NCBI GenBank assembly: GCA_035701825.1
Contig: DASSRK010000147.1
Span: 1 to 64,000 of the forward strand
Direction: 5' to 3'
DNA from: CADEED01 sp035701825
Lineage (GTDB): Bacteria > Pseudomonadota > Gammaproteobacteria > Steroidobacterales > Steroidobacteraceae
DNA: 64,000 bases
A program made the position numbers and the translations under genes. The notes under the pieces were generated by a model. The model ran no database searches, was not told the DNA's origin, and saw only the letters and a list, made by a program, of their open reading frames with translations. Shown here one piece after another: positions 49,737 through 59,193 of the stretch (the first letter of the stretch is position 1; every line of letters starts with the position of its first letter).

Positions 49737-52397
49737 CTATCGCGATGCGCGGAACTGCCAGGCCGGGTCGGTGCACAGGCCGCAATCCTTGCCGACGAAG
49801 GTCTTCGCCGCGCTCTTGTCACCGCGCAGCTGCCAGTCGAGCCACGCCACCACCGCGGCGGCGGCCTTGCCGCCGTTCGGCTGCCAGTAGCTTCCGCCGT
49901 GGCCCACGCCGATGAGATTGCCGACATACGCCGGCACGTGCTTGATGCGCGAAACGTCATCCATGCCATTGGCGTACGCGATATCGGTCTCGCCGCCCAG
50001 GATGTACAGCGTCGGCGTGTGGATCCGGTCGAGCAGCGACTTCGAGACGTCGATGCCGGAGATGCCCTGCTTGCCGTCGTTGAAGATGCCGCTGTTCATG
50101 ACGACGAGTGTCTTGACGCGCGGATCGGATGCGATCTGCAGCGCCTGCAGTCCGCCGCAGCTGAAACCCGAGATGGCGATGGCCCTGGGATCGATGCGGC
50201 CGTGGTAGGGACTGCCGGGGTCCCGGTTCTGCGCCAAGGCCCAGTCGAGCGCGGACAGCAGGTCGGCGGAGGTCGTGGGTGGTTTGGGCAGCTTCTGGTC
50301 GTCGCCGGGCGACGGTGCACGGGGCGGCGTGGGCGCCGCCGTCGCGCCCGGACCGCTACGGATCCGTCCCGGCGCGATGGCGAGGTAACCATGCGAAGCG
50401 ATCTCGAGCAGGTGCAGGCGCGCGCTGGCGCCGTCGTCCGAACAGGCGCCATTGCCGAAGATGTAGACGCCGAGCTTGCGCTTGCCGGTTTTGCCGAACT
50501 CGTCGAGACGGGCGGGCCGATAGACCACGTGATCCGGCAGCGAGGCCACTTCTTCCTTGAGGGCCGGCCAGGCGCCGCTGCCCGCCGTGTCGGGGATCGC
50601 ATCCAGCCGCGCGCGTTGTTCGGCGGCGGCCGCGGCACGCTCGTCCGCGGCGGTGACCACGGGTAGTTCGATCATCGAGGCGGCGTCCGCCCGATGCAGC
50701 AGCGTGACCACGGGCGCGGGAGCCAGCTTCTGCGTGGAGCGCGGGTCCGCGAACTGCAGCGCCAGCCGGATCCGGTGGCCGGCCTTGAAGATGTAAGAGG
50801 TGGGCAGGAACTCGAACTCGGCCTGCACCGGCACGCCCGGTTCCAGGGGTTGCGCGGACGCCGCGGTGAACGGATGCCAGGGCAGGCCCATGGTCTCGTA
50901 GGGTGCCGGCGCCGTGGCGCGCAGCGAGGCGCGCAGCTTGCCCTCGACCCCGACATATATATGTGTGCCATCGGGGGCCAGGTCGTCGATGCGCGCGACG
51001 ATGTCCGCATCCTTCGCGGTGGACGAGAGCCAGAGGCGGGCGGTGGGATGGCCCGTCACCTCGGTGTCCTGCGCGAGCGGCTCGGTCACGAAGGTCATGC
51101 CGGTCGACCAGAAAGCCTCCGCGTCGGTGTCGTAACTCACGGCCTTGCGCGTGGCCCCGGCGCCGCCCGCATTCGCGCCGGCCGGCGGTTCGCCGCGCAA
51201 CGCACCGTCGGCCAGGTAGAACGCGGTCCGGGTCGCGCGCGGCGGCCAGGTAGGCGAAGTCCGCCACGCGCGCTCCCGGGCCGCGTTGTACGTGTAGTAA
51301 GTCACCGCGGGCTCGCGCATCACGCCGTTGTCGATTCCGCGCAGCCAGTGGTCGAAGAAGCGCCGCTCCTCGGTGACGATGTCGAAGCCGGTGTCGGTGA
51401 GCACCGTGGCCCAGTCGCAATGCTTGCCGGGACCGAGGATCAGCTTCTTCGGCGTGCGCAGGTTGTTGAACGTGTACGCGGGCCCATGGCCGGTGAAGCC
51501 CTCGGCCCAGTTGACCGCGGCGTATACCGCGATCCTCGAGCGGTTGATGGCCTCGGCGTAGCTGTGCGGGCTGCTCAACAGCCACCAGGCATTGCCGAAC
51601 TCCGCGGACCGGCTGTCGCGGAATGGCACGAAGCCGGCGGTCTCGAGGTTGTGCGCATGGTCGGCGACGGCCGCGGCCAGTAGTTTGGCGTCCGTGTCGC
51701 CATCCACGGCCACGGCGTTGCGGTCGCGCTCCTCGCGCGATCCGCCGCGCATCATCATGGTGGGCCCTTCGCGCGGCGTGATGCCGCCGGCCGCCACGAA
51801 CGCGTACACGTCCCACTCGCAGCTCATCGGGAAGATGGCCTTGAGGCTGGGCGGCGCCGTGGTCAGCGCCTGCATCTGGCTGCCGCCGGTGGCCGAGCAG
51901 CCCCACATGCCCACCTTGCCGTTGCTCCAGGGCTGCTTCGCCAGCCACTCGGTGATGTCGTAGGCGTCGAAACGCGCCGCGTCCTGCCATTCGCCGCGGT
52001 TGTAGCCGGCGTTGCGGCCGAACGAGGCGTACAGGCCGCGGAAGTCCGCCACCGCCACGGCATAGCCGTACTTCACCAGCTGCAGCGCCTTGCCAGGGTA
52101 GTTGGCCGCGGTGAGGCCGCCGTTGGTGGTGCGGCGGTTGTACGGCGTGTGCATCCACACGACCGGCAGCTTGTCCTCGGCCAGCTTGCCGCCGCGCGTG
52201 GGCAGGAACACGTCCACCGCGAGGCGCGTGCCGTCGCGCACGGTGACGTACACGGAGACGAGCTGGTGCCCGTCGTAGCTCGCCTCGCCGTAGCCGCGGT
52301 ATTCGCCGGGGCGGGACACGCGGGATTCTTCGGCGGAGGCGGTCGCCAGGGTCATGCCCAGGATGGCGGCCAGCAGCAAGCGGAGCATCGGGGACAT
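49737..52397 (-). CDS. CocE/NonD-type hydrolase fused to a second hydrolase domain
   Basis: An 886-residue exported protein. Residues about 25-560 are a CocE/NonD (peptidase S15-like) hydrolase with VGMWGCSATGGSQMQAL as the nucleophile region and a C-terminal jelly-roll domain (LWLSSTAKDADIVARIDDL, HRIRLALQFADPR). Residues about 600-886 form a second alpha/beta hydrolase resembling dienelactone hydrolase, with IAISGFSCGGLQAL and a histidine in GHGGSYW. The two domains are read without a break. It is the ninth gene of the operon, ten bases after a CoA-transferase. The substrate is probably an ester or amide. Confidence 0.82.
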   Translation of the reverse strand: MSPMLRLLLAAILGMTLATASAEESRVSRPGEYRGYGEASYDGHQLVSVYVTVRDGTRLAVDVFLPTRGGKLAEDKLPVVWMHTPYNRRTTNGGLTAANYPGKALQLVKYGYAVAVADFRGLYASFGRNAGYNRGEWQDAARFDAYDITEWLAKQPWSNGKVGMWGCSATGGSQMQALTTAPPSLKAIFPMSCEWDVYAFVAAGGITPREGPTMMMRGGSREERDRNAVAVDGDTDAKLLAAAVADHAHNLETAGFVPFRDSRSAEFGNAWWLLSSPHSYAEAINRSRIAVYAAVNWAEGFTGHGPAYTFNNLRTPKKLILGPGKHCDWATVLTDTGFDIVTEERRFFDHWLRGIDNGVMREPAVTYYTYNAARERAWRTSPTWPPRATRTAFYLADGALRGEPPAGANAGGAGATRKAVSYDTDAEAFWSTGMTFVTEPLAQDTEVTGHPTARLWLSSTAKDADIVARIDDLAPDGTHIYVGVEGKLRASLRATAPAPYETMGLPWHPFTAASAQPLEPGVPVQAEFEFLPTSYIFKAGHRIRLALQFADPRSTQKLAPAPVVTLLHRADAASMIELPVVTAADERAAAAAEQRARLDAIPDTAGSGAWPALKEEVASLPDHVVYRPARLDEFGKTGKRKLGVYIFGNGACSDDGASARLHLLEIASHGYLAIAPGRIRSGPGATAAPTPPRAPSPGDDQKLPKPPTTSADLLSALDWALAQNRDPGSPYHGRIDPRAIAISGFSCGGLQALQIASDPRVKTLVVMNSGIFNDGKQGISGIDVSKSLLDRIHTPTLYILGGETDIAYANGMDDVSRIKHVPAYVGNLIGVGHGGSYWQPNGGKAAAAVVAWLDWQLRGDKSAAKTFVGKDCGLCTDPAWQFRASR

Positions 52398-52407
52398 GCA
52401 TTCCTCC

Positions 52408-53613
52408 TCAACAGTGATTGCCGGCCAGGATCTCGCGGCGCTCGTCGGCGTCGTATCCCAGCGATTCCAGGATGGCTTCGCCGTGTTCGCCGGCGCGCGG
52501 CGGCGGCTGGTCGATGTGCGGCGAGTCCTGGCTGAACTTGAAGCCCGCGTTCACGATCTCCACGTCCGGCCGCTCCGGCAACCCGGGCACGTTCAGCGGG
52601 ATCTTGAGGCCCCGTTCGCCGAGACCCTGGAGATTCACGGCTTCCCCGATGTCGCGCACCATGCCGCACGGCACGCCGGCGGCGCTCAGCTCGCGTTCCC
52701 AGGCGGCGGCGGGCCGCGCCGAGAAGACCTTGTCCAGCTCCGCGCGCATCTCGCGGCTGTTCTGCCGGCGCAGGTCGGGGGTCCTGAAGCGCGGATCGCA
52801 CAGCCAGTGCTCGCACTTGAGCGCGCGCGCCAGGACTTCGAACTGCCCCTGCTGCACCACGCCGAGCGACAGCTGCCGGCCGTCGGAAGCCTCGAACACC
52901 GCCGAGGTGGGCTGGCCGCTGTAGCCGATGTTGCCGGTGCGCTCGAGGGTCTTGCCCGTGACCAGGTAGGGCACCACGGCCGAAGTCATGAACGCGATCG
53001 TGGCGTCGAACATCGCGACGTCGATGTGCTCGCCGTTGCCGGTGTGCTCGCGCCGCAGGAGCGCCGCGAGGATGGCGAACGCCGCGGTCTGGCCGGTGAG
53101 CGTATCCACCACCGGGAATCCGACGCGCATCGGGCCGTCGCCGTTCTCGCCGCTCAGCGACATCATGCCGCTGGTCGCCTGCACGATGTTGTCGATGGCC
53201 GGCCAATCGCGCCGCGGGCTCGACTGGCCGTAGCCGGACACCGAGCAATAGACGACGCGCGGCTGCAGCGCGCGCACGCTTTCGTAATCGAGGCCGAGTC
53301 GTCCCATGACGCCCGGGCGGAAATTCTCCAGCACCACGTCGGCGCCGCCGATCAGGCGCTGCACGGCCGCCAGCGCCGGCGGATGCTTGAGGTTCAAGGC
53401 CAGCGACTTCTTGCCGGCGTTCACCGCGATGAACGCGGGCGACATGCCGTCGTAGCGGCGGTCCGCGCCGTAGTTGCGCAGCGCGTCGCCGACGCCGGGC
53501 GATTCGATCTTGATCACCTCGGCGCCCAGCAGGCGCAGCAGGTGCGAGGCATACGGGCCGGCCATCACGTGGCTGAAATCCACCACGCGCGTTCCTGCCA
53601 GGGCACTGCTCAT
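52408..53613 (-). CDS. CaiB/BaiF-family CoA-transferase
   Basis: A 401-residue family III CoA-transferase, which moves CoA between acyl groups. Hallmarks are TRVVDFSHVMAGPYASHLLRL, GAEVIKIESP, KSLALNLKHP, DVVLENFRPGVMGRLGLDY and the catalytic aspartate in FPVVDTLTG. It overlaps the TRAP substrate-binding gene by four bases. It would activate the imported acid for the dehydratase encoded upstream. Confidence 0.92.
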   Translation of the reverse strand: MSSALAGTRVVDFSHVMAGPYASHLLRLLGAEVIKIESPGVGDALRNYGADRRYDGMSPAFIAVNAGKKSLALNLKHPPALAAVQRLIGGADVVLENFRPGVMGRLGLDYESVRALQPRVVYCSVSGYGQSSPRRDWPAIDNIVQATSGMMSLSGENGDGPMRVGFPVVDTLTGQTAAFAILAALLRREHTGNGEHIDVAMFDATIAFMTSAVVPYLVTGKTLERTGNIGYSGQPTSAVFEASDGRQLSLGVVQQGQFEVLARALKCEHWLCDPRFRTPDLRRQNSREMRAELDKVFSARPAAAWERELSAAGVPCGMVRDIGEAVNLQGLGERGLKIPLNVPGLPERPDVEIVNAGFKFSQDSPHIDQPPPRAGEHGEAILESLGYDADERREILAGNHC

Positions 53614-54662
53614 TCTCGTTCTCCATTGCATCGCACCGGGCCGCCGTCCGAACGCGCCACGACCCTGCGCGCGTAGTGGAACAGGGCCAGGCCGTCGATG
53701 TCGTAGCGGGATGCGAGGCGCGCGTTGCGCTCCGCGACTTCGTTGTACACCTCGTGGAAGCGCCGGTCGTCGGCCTCCGACGGCGCGGTGAAGGTCACCT
53801 GGTTCGCGTGCCCGGCCGCTTCGCCCGCGCGTTGCGCGCTGCGCAGTTGCTGGTCGAGATCGCTCTCCCACACCGCCATGCTTTCCTCGAGGATGGCGCG
53901 CTGCTCGTCGCTCAGCGCGTTCCAGCGCCCGAGCCCCATGGCGCGCGCGGCGTAGGCGCCGCGCGGCACGCTGATCGTGTAGAAGTAGTGCGCGACCTCG
54001 GCGAAGTGCAGCGACTTCAGCGTGTCGGCCGGGGCGACCACGCCATCGAGCACGCCCTTGGCGAGCGCCGAATACACCTCGCCCATGGGCATCTCGACCG
54101 GGTCGGCGCCAAAGCGCCGCAGCACCTCGAGCAGCTCCGCGGGCGCGCGCAGCCGCAGGCCCTCGAGATCCGCCAGCGTGCGCACCGCGCGGTTGCGCGT
54201 CACGATGCCGGGCAGGTTGCCGCCCTGGACCGCGAGCACCTTGAGTCCCGCGAGCTCGCGCCCGAACTGCGCATCGACGCCCGCCATGCAGCGATACAGC
54301 GCCACCTGCTGCGGGATGGTGGTGAGCCCGGCGTAGAACGCGGCCTGCACGCGGATCAGGTGCGCGCCGCCGCGCGCGTAGATAGGCGTGATGAGGCCGA
54401 TGTCCACCACGCCGTGCCGGATCTCGGTCATCGAGTGCTCCGACGACAGCACCGACCCGGACCAGTACGGCTGGATGCGCAGCCGCCCGCCGGAGCGCCG
54501 CTCCACCCACTGCATCCAGGCGATGTCGGCGCGGCTGAACGGATGCGCGGGGCTGTACTGCGAGGCGTAGGTCAGCACCGTGACGCCGGGCGGCGCTTCG
54601 CGGGCGCAGCCGGCGCCCAAGCCGGCGAGCGCCGCGGCGGCGACGATGGCGCGCGCGTTCAA
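53610..54662 (-). CDS. TRAP transporter substrate-binding protein DctP
   Basis: A 350-residue DctP-family binding protein, probably a lipoprotein (GLGAGC near residue 19). Landmarks are TYASQYSPAHPFSRADIAWM, GSVLSSEHSMTEIRHGVVDI, GLRLRAPAELLEVLRRFGA and MPMGEVYSALAKGVLDGVV, with a carboxylate-binding arginine expected in the last two. TTG at 54662 overlaps the HgdB-like stop and starts the signal peptide directly. The DctQM membrane part is encoded four genes earlier, so the transporter genes are split by the CoA genes. Confidence 0.88.
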   Translation of the reverse strand: MNARAIVAAAALAGLGAGCAREAPPGVTVLTYASQYSPAHPFSRADIAWMQWVERRSGGRLRIQPYWSGSVLSSEHSMTEIRHGVVDIGLITPIYARGGAHLIRVQAAFYAGLTTIPQQVALYRCMAGVDAQFGRELAGLKVLAVQGGNLPGIVTRNRAVRTLADLEGLRLRAPAELLEVLRRFGADPVEMPMGEVYSALAKGVLDGVVAPADTLKSLHFAEVAHYFYTISVPRGAYAARAMGLGRWNALSDEQRAILEESMAVWESDLDQQLRSAQRAGEAAGHANQVTFTAPSEADDRRFHEVYNEVAERNARLASRYDIDGLALFHYARRVVARSDGGPVRCNGERE

Positions 54663-55936
54663 ACCAGGCCCCGCGAACGCAGGAATTGCGCCACGTGCTC
54701 GACCATGCGCTCGTGGTTCCATTCCTTGGCGTCGACCATGTCGGCCGAGAGCCGCAGCACCGGCACACCCGCGGCCTCGAGCGCGTGCTGCGTGAGCAGC
54801 GTGCCGGACTGCGACAGCCGGTTGTCGGGCGGCACCAGCACCACGGCGGCGTCGATGCCGCAGCGGCCGGCTTCGTGCACCATCCAGCCGTTCATCCACG
54901 GCGGCAGGTGCAGCACTTCGTTCATGGAGCAGACGCGGCTGGCGAGCGCGTGCATCGGCTTGTCCTTCAGCGCGCGGATGTATTGGGGGCCGGCGAAGGG
55001 CATGTACATCGACCACACGAACACCGCGCCGTAGCGCTCCTCGAGCGCGCTGTAGAAGCCGGGGTCGTGCCACAGCCCCGCGCCTATCCACATGAGCCGC
55101 ACGCGTTCGTTGGCGCTGGCGCCGATGCCCTGTGCGACGCGCCCGGCCACTTCGTCGCGGAAGCGCCGCGCGTGCTGGATAGCCCAGGCGGAACCGCGGT
55201 GCCATTGCGGGATCATGGTGTTCGGCATCTGGTCGGCGATGGACACCGGGCAGGGACGCGCGGCGCCGACCATGCGCGCGGCCTCGGCGATGTAGCCTTC
55301 CTGTTCGTTCACGCCCTCCATGAGCGCGACGAACCGCTCCTCGTCGAACCGCCGGCCGGTGCGCCGCTCGAGTAGTTCGATCAGGGCGCGCATCTCCCGG
55401 ACCAGCAGCTCGATGCGCCGCGGCTCGTAGACCTGTTCCCAGTCCTCGTTGGAGCGCAGGAACCATTCGGGATCCTTGTGCATCCAGCCCGGCGCCTCGA
55501 GCGGGAAGAACTCGGTGCCCAGCGCCTCGGCCCATTGGCCGAAGACGTGGCGGATGCATTCGCAGGTGAGGCGCGCGACCAGCACGGTCGGCCTGGGCAG
55601 ACCACCCCACGGCGCCGTGGCCGGATCGTTGTCGAGCGTGCAGGCCAGCCCGAGCGAGCAATAGCGGCAGCTGTTGCCGGGATAGCCGAGCTTGTCGAGC
55701 ACCGCGAAATAGCGCGGCGAGAGCTGCTTGGCCGAGATGTACGCCGACCACCACTGGTTGCTGATCAGCGGGATGTCGAGCGCGTGGAAGATCTCGTGCG
55801 GGGTGTCGGCCTGCGCGATGGCGAACGGCTCGCCGTTGTCGATCACGCGGCGCCGGAGGTCGGCGACGAACTGCCGCTGGTACGCGGTGGCCTCGGCCGT
55901 GCAGGCCAGGTCCTTGCGGCTGCGCTGCCCGCTCAT
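54659..55936 (-). CDS. 2-hydroxyacyl-CoA dehydratase subunit, HgdB/BcrC-like
   Basis: A 425-residue protein resembling the D-component of 2-hydroxyacyl-CoA dehydratases and the BcrB/C subunits of benzoyl-CoA reductase. The cysteines in SCRYCSLGLACTLDN and RLTCECIRHV could bind a [4Fe-4S] cluster, and QWHRGSAWAIQHARRFRDEV and LMWIGAGLWHDPGFY are typical of the late part of the fold. It overlaps its neighbours on both sides. The partner is probably the 364-residue protein at 58095-59189. The ATP-driven activator these enzymes need is not in the window. Confidence 0.68.
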   Translation of the reverse strand: MSGQRSRKDLACTAEATAYQRQFVADLRRRVIDNGEPFAIAQADTPHEIFHALDIPLISNQWWSAYISAKQLSPRYFAVLDKLGYPGNSCRYCSLGLACTLDNDPATAPWGGLPRPTVLVARLTCECIRHVFGQWAEALGTEFFPLEAPGWMHKDPEWFLRSNEDWEQVYEPRRIELLVREMRALIELLERRTGRRFDEERFVALMEGVNEQEGYIAEAARMVGAARPCPVSIADQMPNTMIPQWHRGSAWAIQHARRFRDEVAGRVAQGIGASANERVRLMWIGAGLWHDPGFYSALEERYGAVFVWSMYMPFAGPQYIRALKDKPMHALASRVCSMNEVLHLPPWMNGWMVHEAGRCGIDAAVVLVPPDNRLSQSGTLLTQHALEAAGVPVLRLSADMVDAKEWNHERMVEHVAQFLRSRGLV

Positions 55937-58098
55937 TTGAAGACTCCGAGGTTGTCGAGTTCAGCGACCCGCTCCGGCGTCAGGCCGCACACCTCGCGCG
56001 CGATGCGGGCGTTGTGCTCGCCCATGCCGGGCGCGCGGTACGACGCGGTCCGGGTGCGGGAGAAATCGATCGGCGTGCGCATGTGTCCGAACTCACCCAG
56101 CAACGGGTGCTGCAAGGCGACCAGCGAGCGCCGCGCGCGGATCTGCGGGTCGCGCTCGACGAGATCCGACATGTCCTGCACCGCGCCCGCCGCGATGCCC
56201 ATGCCCTGCAGGTACTCGACGGTCTCGCGTTCGGGGCGCGCGGCGCACCACGCGGCCAGGGCGGCCTCGCGCGCTGCCGGGTCCGCGGCGGAAAAGCCGG
56301 CGGACGCCGCGAACGATTGCCACTGCGGCCGCGTGTGGAAAGTGACCGCGATCCAGCGCTCCGCCTCGCGCGCCGCATAGACACCCTGCTGGAAAATTCC
56401 CGCATCGGCATTGCCGCTGCGCATGGCCGACGCCCCGGGCAGCAACGCGGAGCGCATCTGCTGCACGCACAGCTCGTACATCGACGCGTCGATGCGACAG
56501 CCACGCTGGTGCGCATCGCGGTGTTCGAGCGCGGCGATCACCGCGGCCGCCATGGCGAACGGCAGGATCACGTCGCCGTACGGCGCGGCGCTCGGGATCA
56601 CCGGGTCGCGGTCCGGCCAGCCGGTGAGCCAGGTGCGGCCGCTGAGCGCGGCTCCCGTGCCATCGACGCCCCAGCTCTGCGCGAGCGGACCGGTCTGCCC
56701 GTAGACGCTGCCGGAGACCATGATCAATCCCGGGTTGCGCGCGGCCAGGCGCTGGTAATCGAGGCCGAGCTTCTCGAGCGTGCCGGGTGAGAAATTCTCG
56801 ACCACGACATCGGCCCAATCGATGAGCGGCTCGAGCAGCTCGCGGCTGCCCGGCTGCTTGAGGTCCAGCGACAGGCTGAGTTTCGAGGTGTTGAGATGCG
56901 CGAACCACGGCTTGTCGTCGAGGTTGCCGGCGCGTGAAACGCCGACCTGCACGTCGAGGCGCGACAGGCAGGGACGCGTGCGCGACTCGACCTTGATGAC
57001 TTCGGCGCCGAGGTCACCCAGCGTCTTCGTGGTGATGGAACCGACCAGCGCCCACGAGAAATCCAGCACGCGCACGCCGGCCAGCGGTCCGCGGGATCCT
57101 TCGACCACGCGTTTGCCGGACGGCAGCGATGGCTGCGAGGCGCGCTCGATGCGCAGGAACCTGCCGGGCTCGCGGCCCGCGGGCGTGTCGCGCCAGAAGC
57201 CGCGGGCCTGGAGGTGCGGATCCGCGAGCACGTCGCTCGGCATCGCCACCACCGTGGCATTGATGCCGCGGCGGCGGCCTTCGTCGTTGATCTGGGCGCG
57301 CGTGCGCGTGCGGAAGAACGCCGCGATCGCGGCTTCCCAGCGTTCGCGCGTCGCGGCGTCGAGCGTCGAGCGGTTGTAGCTGTTCCAGTCCACGCCGGCG
57401 AGCGGATTGTCCGCGCCGCAGGCGTCCATCCAGTCGCTCAGTCCCTGGTTCGCGGGCGCGCCGAAGCGTCCGGTCATCAGCGAGTGGAAGCAGTAGCCGT
57501 CCGCGAGCGCCCAGATGCAGCGCACGGTCGCGCGGCCATAGTTGAGCGCGCCGCCGGCGCGGCCCAGCAAGCGCTGGTCGAACTGCCAGACCAGCAGGCC
57601 GTTGACGTTGCGCGAGAACGCGACTTCCTGCGACGAGATGTCGACGTGTTGTCCGAGGCCGCTGCGCCGGCGCTCGGCCAGCGCCGCCAGCGCGCCGACC
57701 GCGGCGACCATGTCGGCGTGGAATCCGCAGGCATCCAGTGCCTCCTTGACCGGCGGGCGGTCGACGTCGCCGCACAGCCTGAGGATGCCGCCGGTGGCCG
57801 ATGCCACGAGCTCCGATCCGCGCCAGTGCCTGCGTGGGCCGCTGCTGCCGAAGGTCGTCACCGAGACGTGTACCAGGCGCGCATTCGCCGCCTCGATCCG
57901 CGCGCGCGACAGACCGGTCTCCTCGATGCGCGCCAACCCGAGGTTCTCCACCAGCAGGTCGGCGGTCGCGAGATCCGTCGCACTCAACGGCGCGTCGACC
58001 CGTTCGACCGTCGCGCCGAGGTCGCGCAGGAAACGCGCCAGCGGGGATTCGCCGGCCTCCTGCCACGCGAGGACGCGGGTGCCGTCGAGGAGTCTCAT
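55933..58098 (-). CDS. tandem-domain CaiB/BaiF CoA-transferase
   Basis: A 721-residue protein with two CaiB/BaiF domains. The first (residues about 1-350) has LLDGTRVLAWQEAGE, LLVENLGLARIEETGL and DISSQEVAFSRNVNG. The second (about 365-721) has GVRVLDFSWALVGSITTKTL, LGAEVIKVESRTR, SLSLDLKQPG and DVVVENFSPGTLEKLGLDY. The first domain has lost several consensus residues and may be structural. The gene overlaps both neighbours by four bases, between the two dehydratase subunit genes. Start chosen at 58098, where the first domain begins. Confidence 0.88.
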   Translation of the reverse strand: MRLLDGTRVLAWQEAGESPLARFLRDLGATVERVDAPLSATDLATADLLVENLGLARIEETGLSRARIEAANARLVHVSVTTFGSSGPRRHWRGSELVASATGGILRLCGDVDRPPVKEALDACGFHADMVAAVGALAALAERRRSGLGQHVDISSQEVAFSRNVNGLLVWQFDQRLLGRAGGALNYGRATVRCIWALADGYCFHSLMTGRFGAPANQGLSDWMDACGADNPLAGVDWNSYNRSTLDAATRERWEAAIAAFFRTRTRAQINDEGRRRGINATVVAMPSDVLADPHLQARGFWRDTPAGREPGRFLRIERASQPSLPSGKRVVEGSRGPLAGVRVLDFSWALVGSITTKTLGDLGAEVIKVESRTRPCLSRLDVQVGVSRAGNLDDKPWFAHLNTSKLSLSLDLKQPGSRELLEPLIDWADVVVENFSPGTLEKLGLDYQRLAARNPGLIMVSGSVYGQTGPLAQSWGVDGTGAALSGRTWLTGWPDRDPVIPSAAPYGDVILPFAMAAAVIAALEHRDAHQRGCRIDASMYELCVQQMRSALLPGASAMRSGNADAGIFQQGVYAAREAERWIAVTFHTRPQWQSFAASAGFSAADPAAREAALAAWCAARPERETVEYLQGMGIAAGAVQDMSDLVERDPQIRARRSLVALQHPLLGEFGHMRTPIDFSRTRTASYRAPGMGEHNARIAREVCGLTPERVAELDNLGVFK

Positions 58099-59189
58099 GT
58101 TTGCTCCCGCAGGTCGCGCAGGAAATGCATGACTTGCGTCAGGGAAGCCGCCGACACGTGCGCGGGTTGGCGCGCGAGCAGCAACGTGGGGATACGCGCT
58201 TCGCGCAGCGCACGCACCTGGCGCGCGATCTCCCAGGGCAGCGCCTCGTCCTGTTCGCTGAGCCACAGCAGCACGGCGTCGGCGCGGCACTCCTGCGCCT
58301 TGTCGACGAGCCAGCGTCCATCGCCGCGCATGGCGAGCACGGGCGGCGTCCGCCTTTGGAACTCCTCGGCGATGGCGGCGAACGGATCGCGCTGGGTGCG
58401 TTCGCCCGCGGCCGTCGATTCCGTGAGCTCGAGCACCACCGAGGCGCCACCGGCCTCGATGGCGAGGTGCAACTGGTCGTCGGGCGGCGGGTCGCCGGCG
58501 AGCAACACGCGCCGCGGCATGGGCAGCAAGGACGACTGCTCGAGCCAGGGCTCGACCTCCGCGTCGAACGATTCGCGCCAGTCGCAGCCGGCGGCGAATT
58601 CGAACGCCCAGGCGCTGCTGCCGCGCAGTGGCGCGGGCAGCAGGCGCCGCGCCCCCACCGACTGCGCGAGTTGTTCACGGCGGCGCACGCGCTGCAGCGC
58701 CGCGTCGAGGCGGTGCGCGGCGCTGCCGAGCTCGCGGGCCAGGAGCCGCGTCGACTCGAGCGTGTGCTCGAAGCTCGTCTGCCGCGGGAGTGCGGCCACG
58801 TCATAGAGCAACGGACGCGGGCCGCGGCACACGCCGCGCCGCTGCAGCTCGCAGAAGTAGTAGTAGAGGCGCTGGCCGCTGTCGTCGCCGCGCGCGAAGA
58901 TCACCGCGTGCAGGTGGTCGAGCGCTCCCAGGAGCCATTGCTCGGCGATGGACCGCTGCGGCCACGCGAACGCGCCCTCGACGTAGCGATCGGCGGTCGG
59001 GGAAGCGGTGTCTTCCGTTGCGCGCAGGCGTACCGGCAGCGCGCCGGCCGCCAGCACCAGCGCGACCGGGATGTCGTTGCCCACGTATCCCACCACGCGC
59101 TCGCCGCGCGCCGCCGCGGCGCGCGCCACTTCCTGCGGGTCGCGCCGCAGCCGGTCGAGCAGTTCCACGAATCCGTTGCCCCGGTTCAC
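58095..59189 (-). CDS. 2-hydroxyacyl-CoA dehydratase-like subunit (HgdA-like partner)
   Basis: A 364-residue protein resembling the smaller dehydratase subunits: ERVVGYVGNDIPVALVLAAG near the start, YYYFCELQRRGVCRGPRPLL in the middle and the late VLLWLSEQDEALPWEIARQ. Cysteines at YYFC, GVC and AAGCDW may bind a cluster. A GTG start at 59189 follows GGAGTGAC. It is four bases after the TRAP permease and overlaps the tandem CoA-transferase. The family assignment is less certain than for its partner. Confidence 0.6.
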   Translation of the reverse strand: MNRGNGFVELLDRLRRDPQEVARAAAARGERVVGYVGNDIPVALVLAAGALPVRLRATEDTASPTADRYVEGAFAWPQRSIAEQWLLGALDHLHAVIFARGDDSGQRLYYYFCELQRRGVCRGPRPLLYDVAALPRQTSFEHTLESTRLLARELGSAAHRLDAALQRVRRREQLAQSVGARRLLPAPLRGSSAWAFEFAAGCDWRESFDAEVEPWLEQSSLLPMPRRVLLAGDPPPDDQLHLAIEAGGASVVLELTESTAAGERTQRDPFAAIAEEFQRRTPPVLAMRGDGRWLVDKAQECRADAVLLWLSEQDEALPWEIARQVRALREARIPTLLLARQPAHVSAASLTQVMHFLRDLREQT

Positions 59190-59193
59190 GGCG

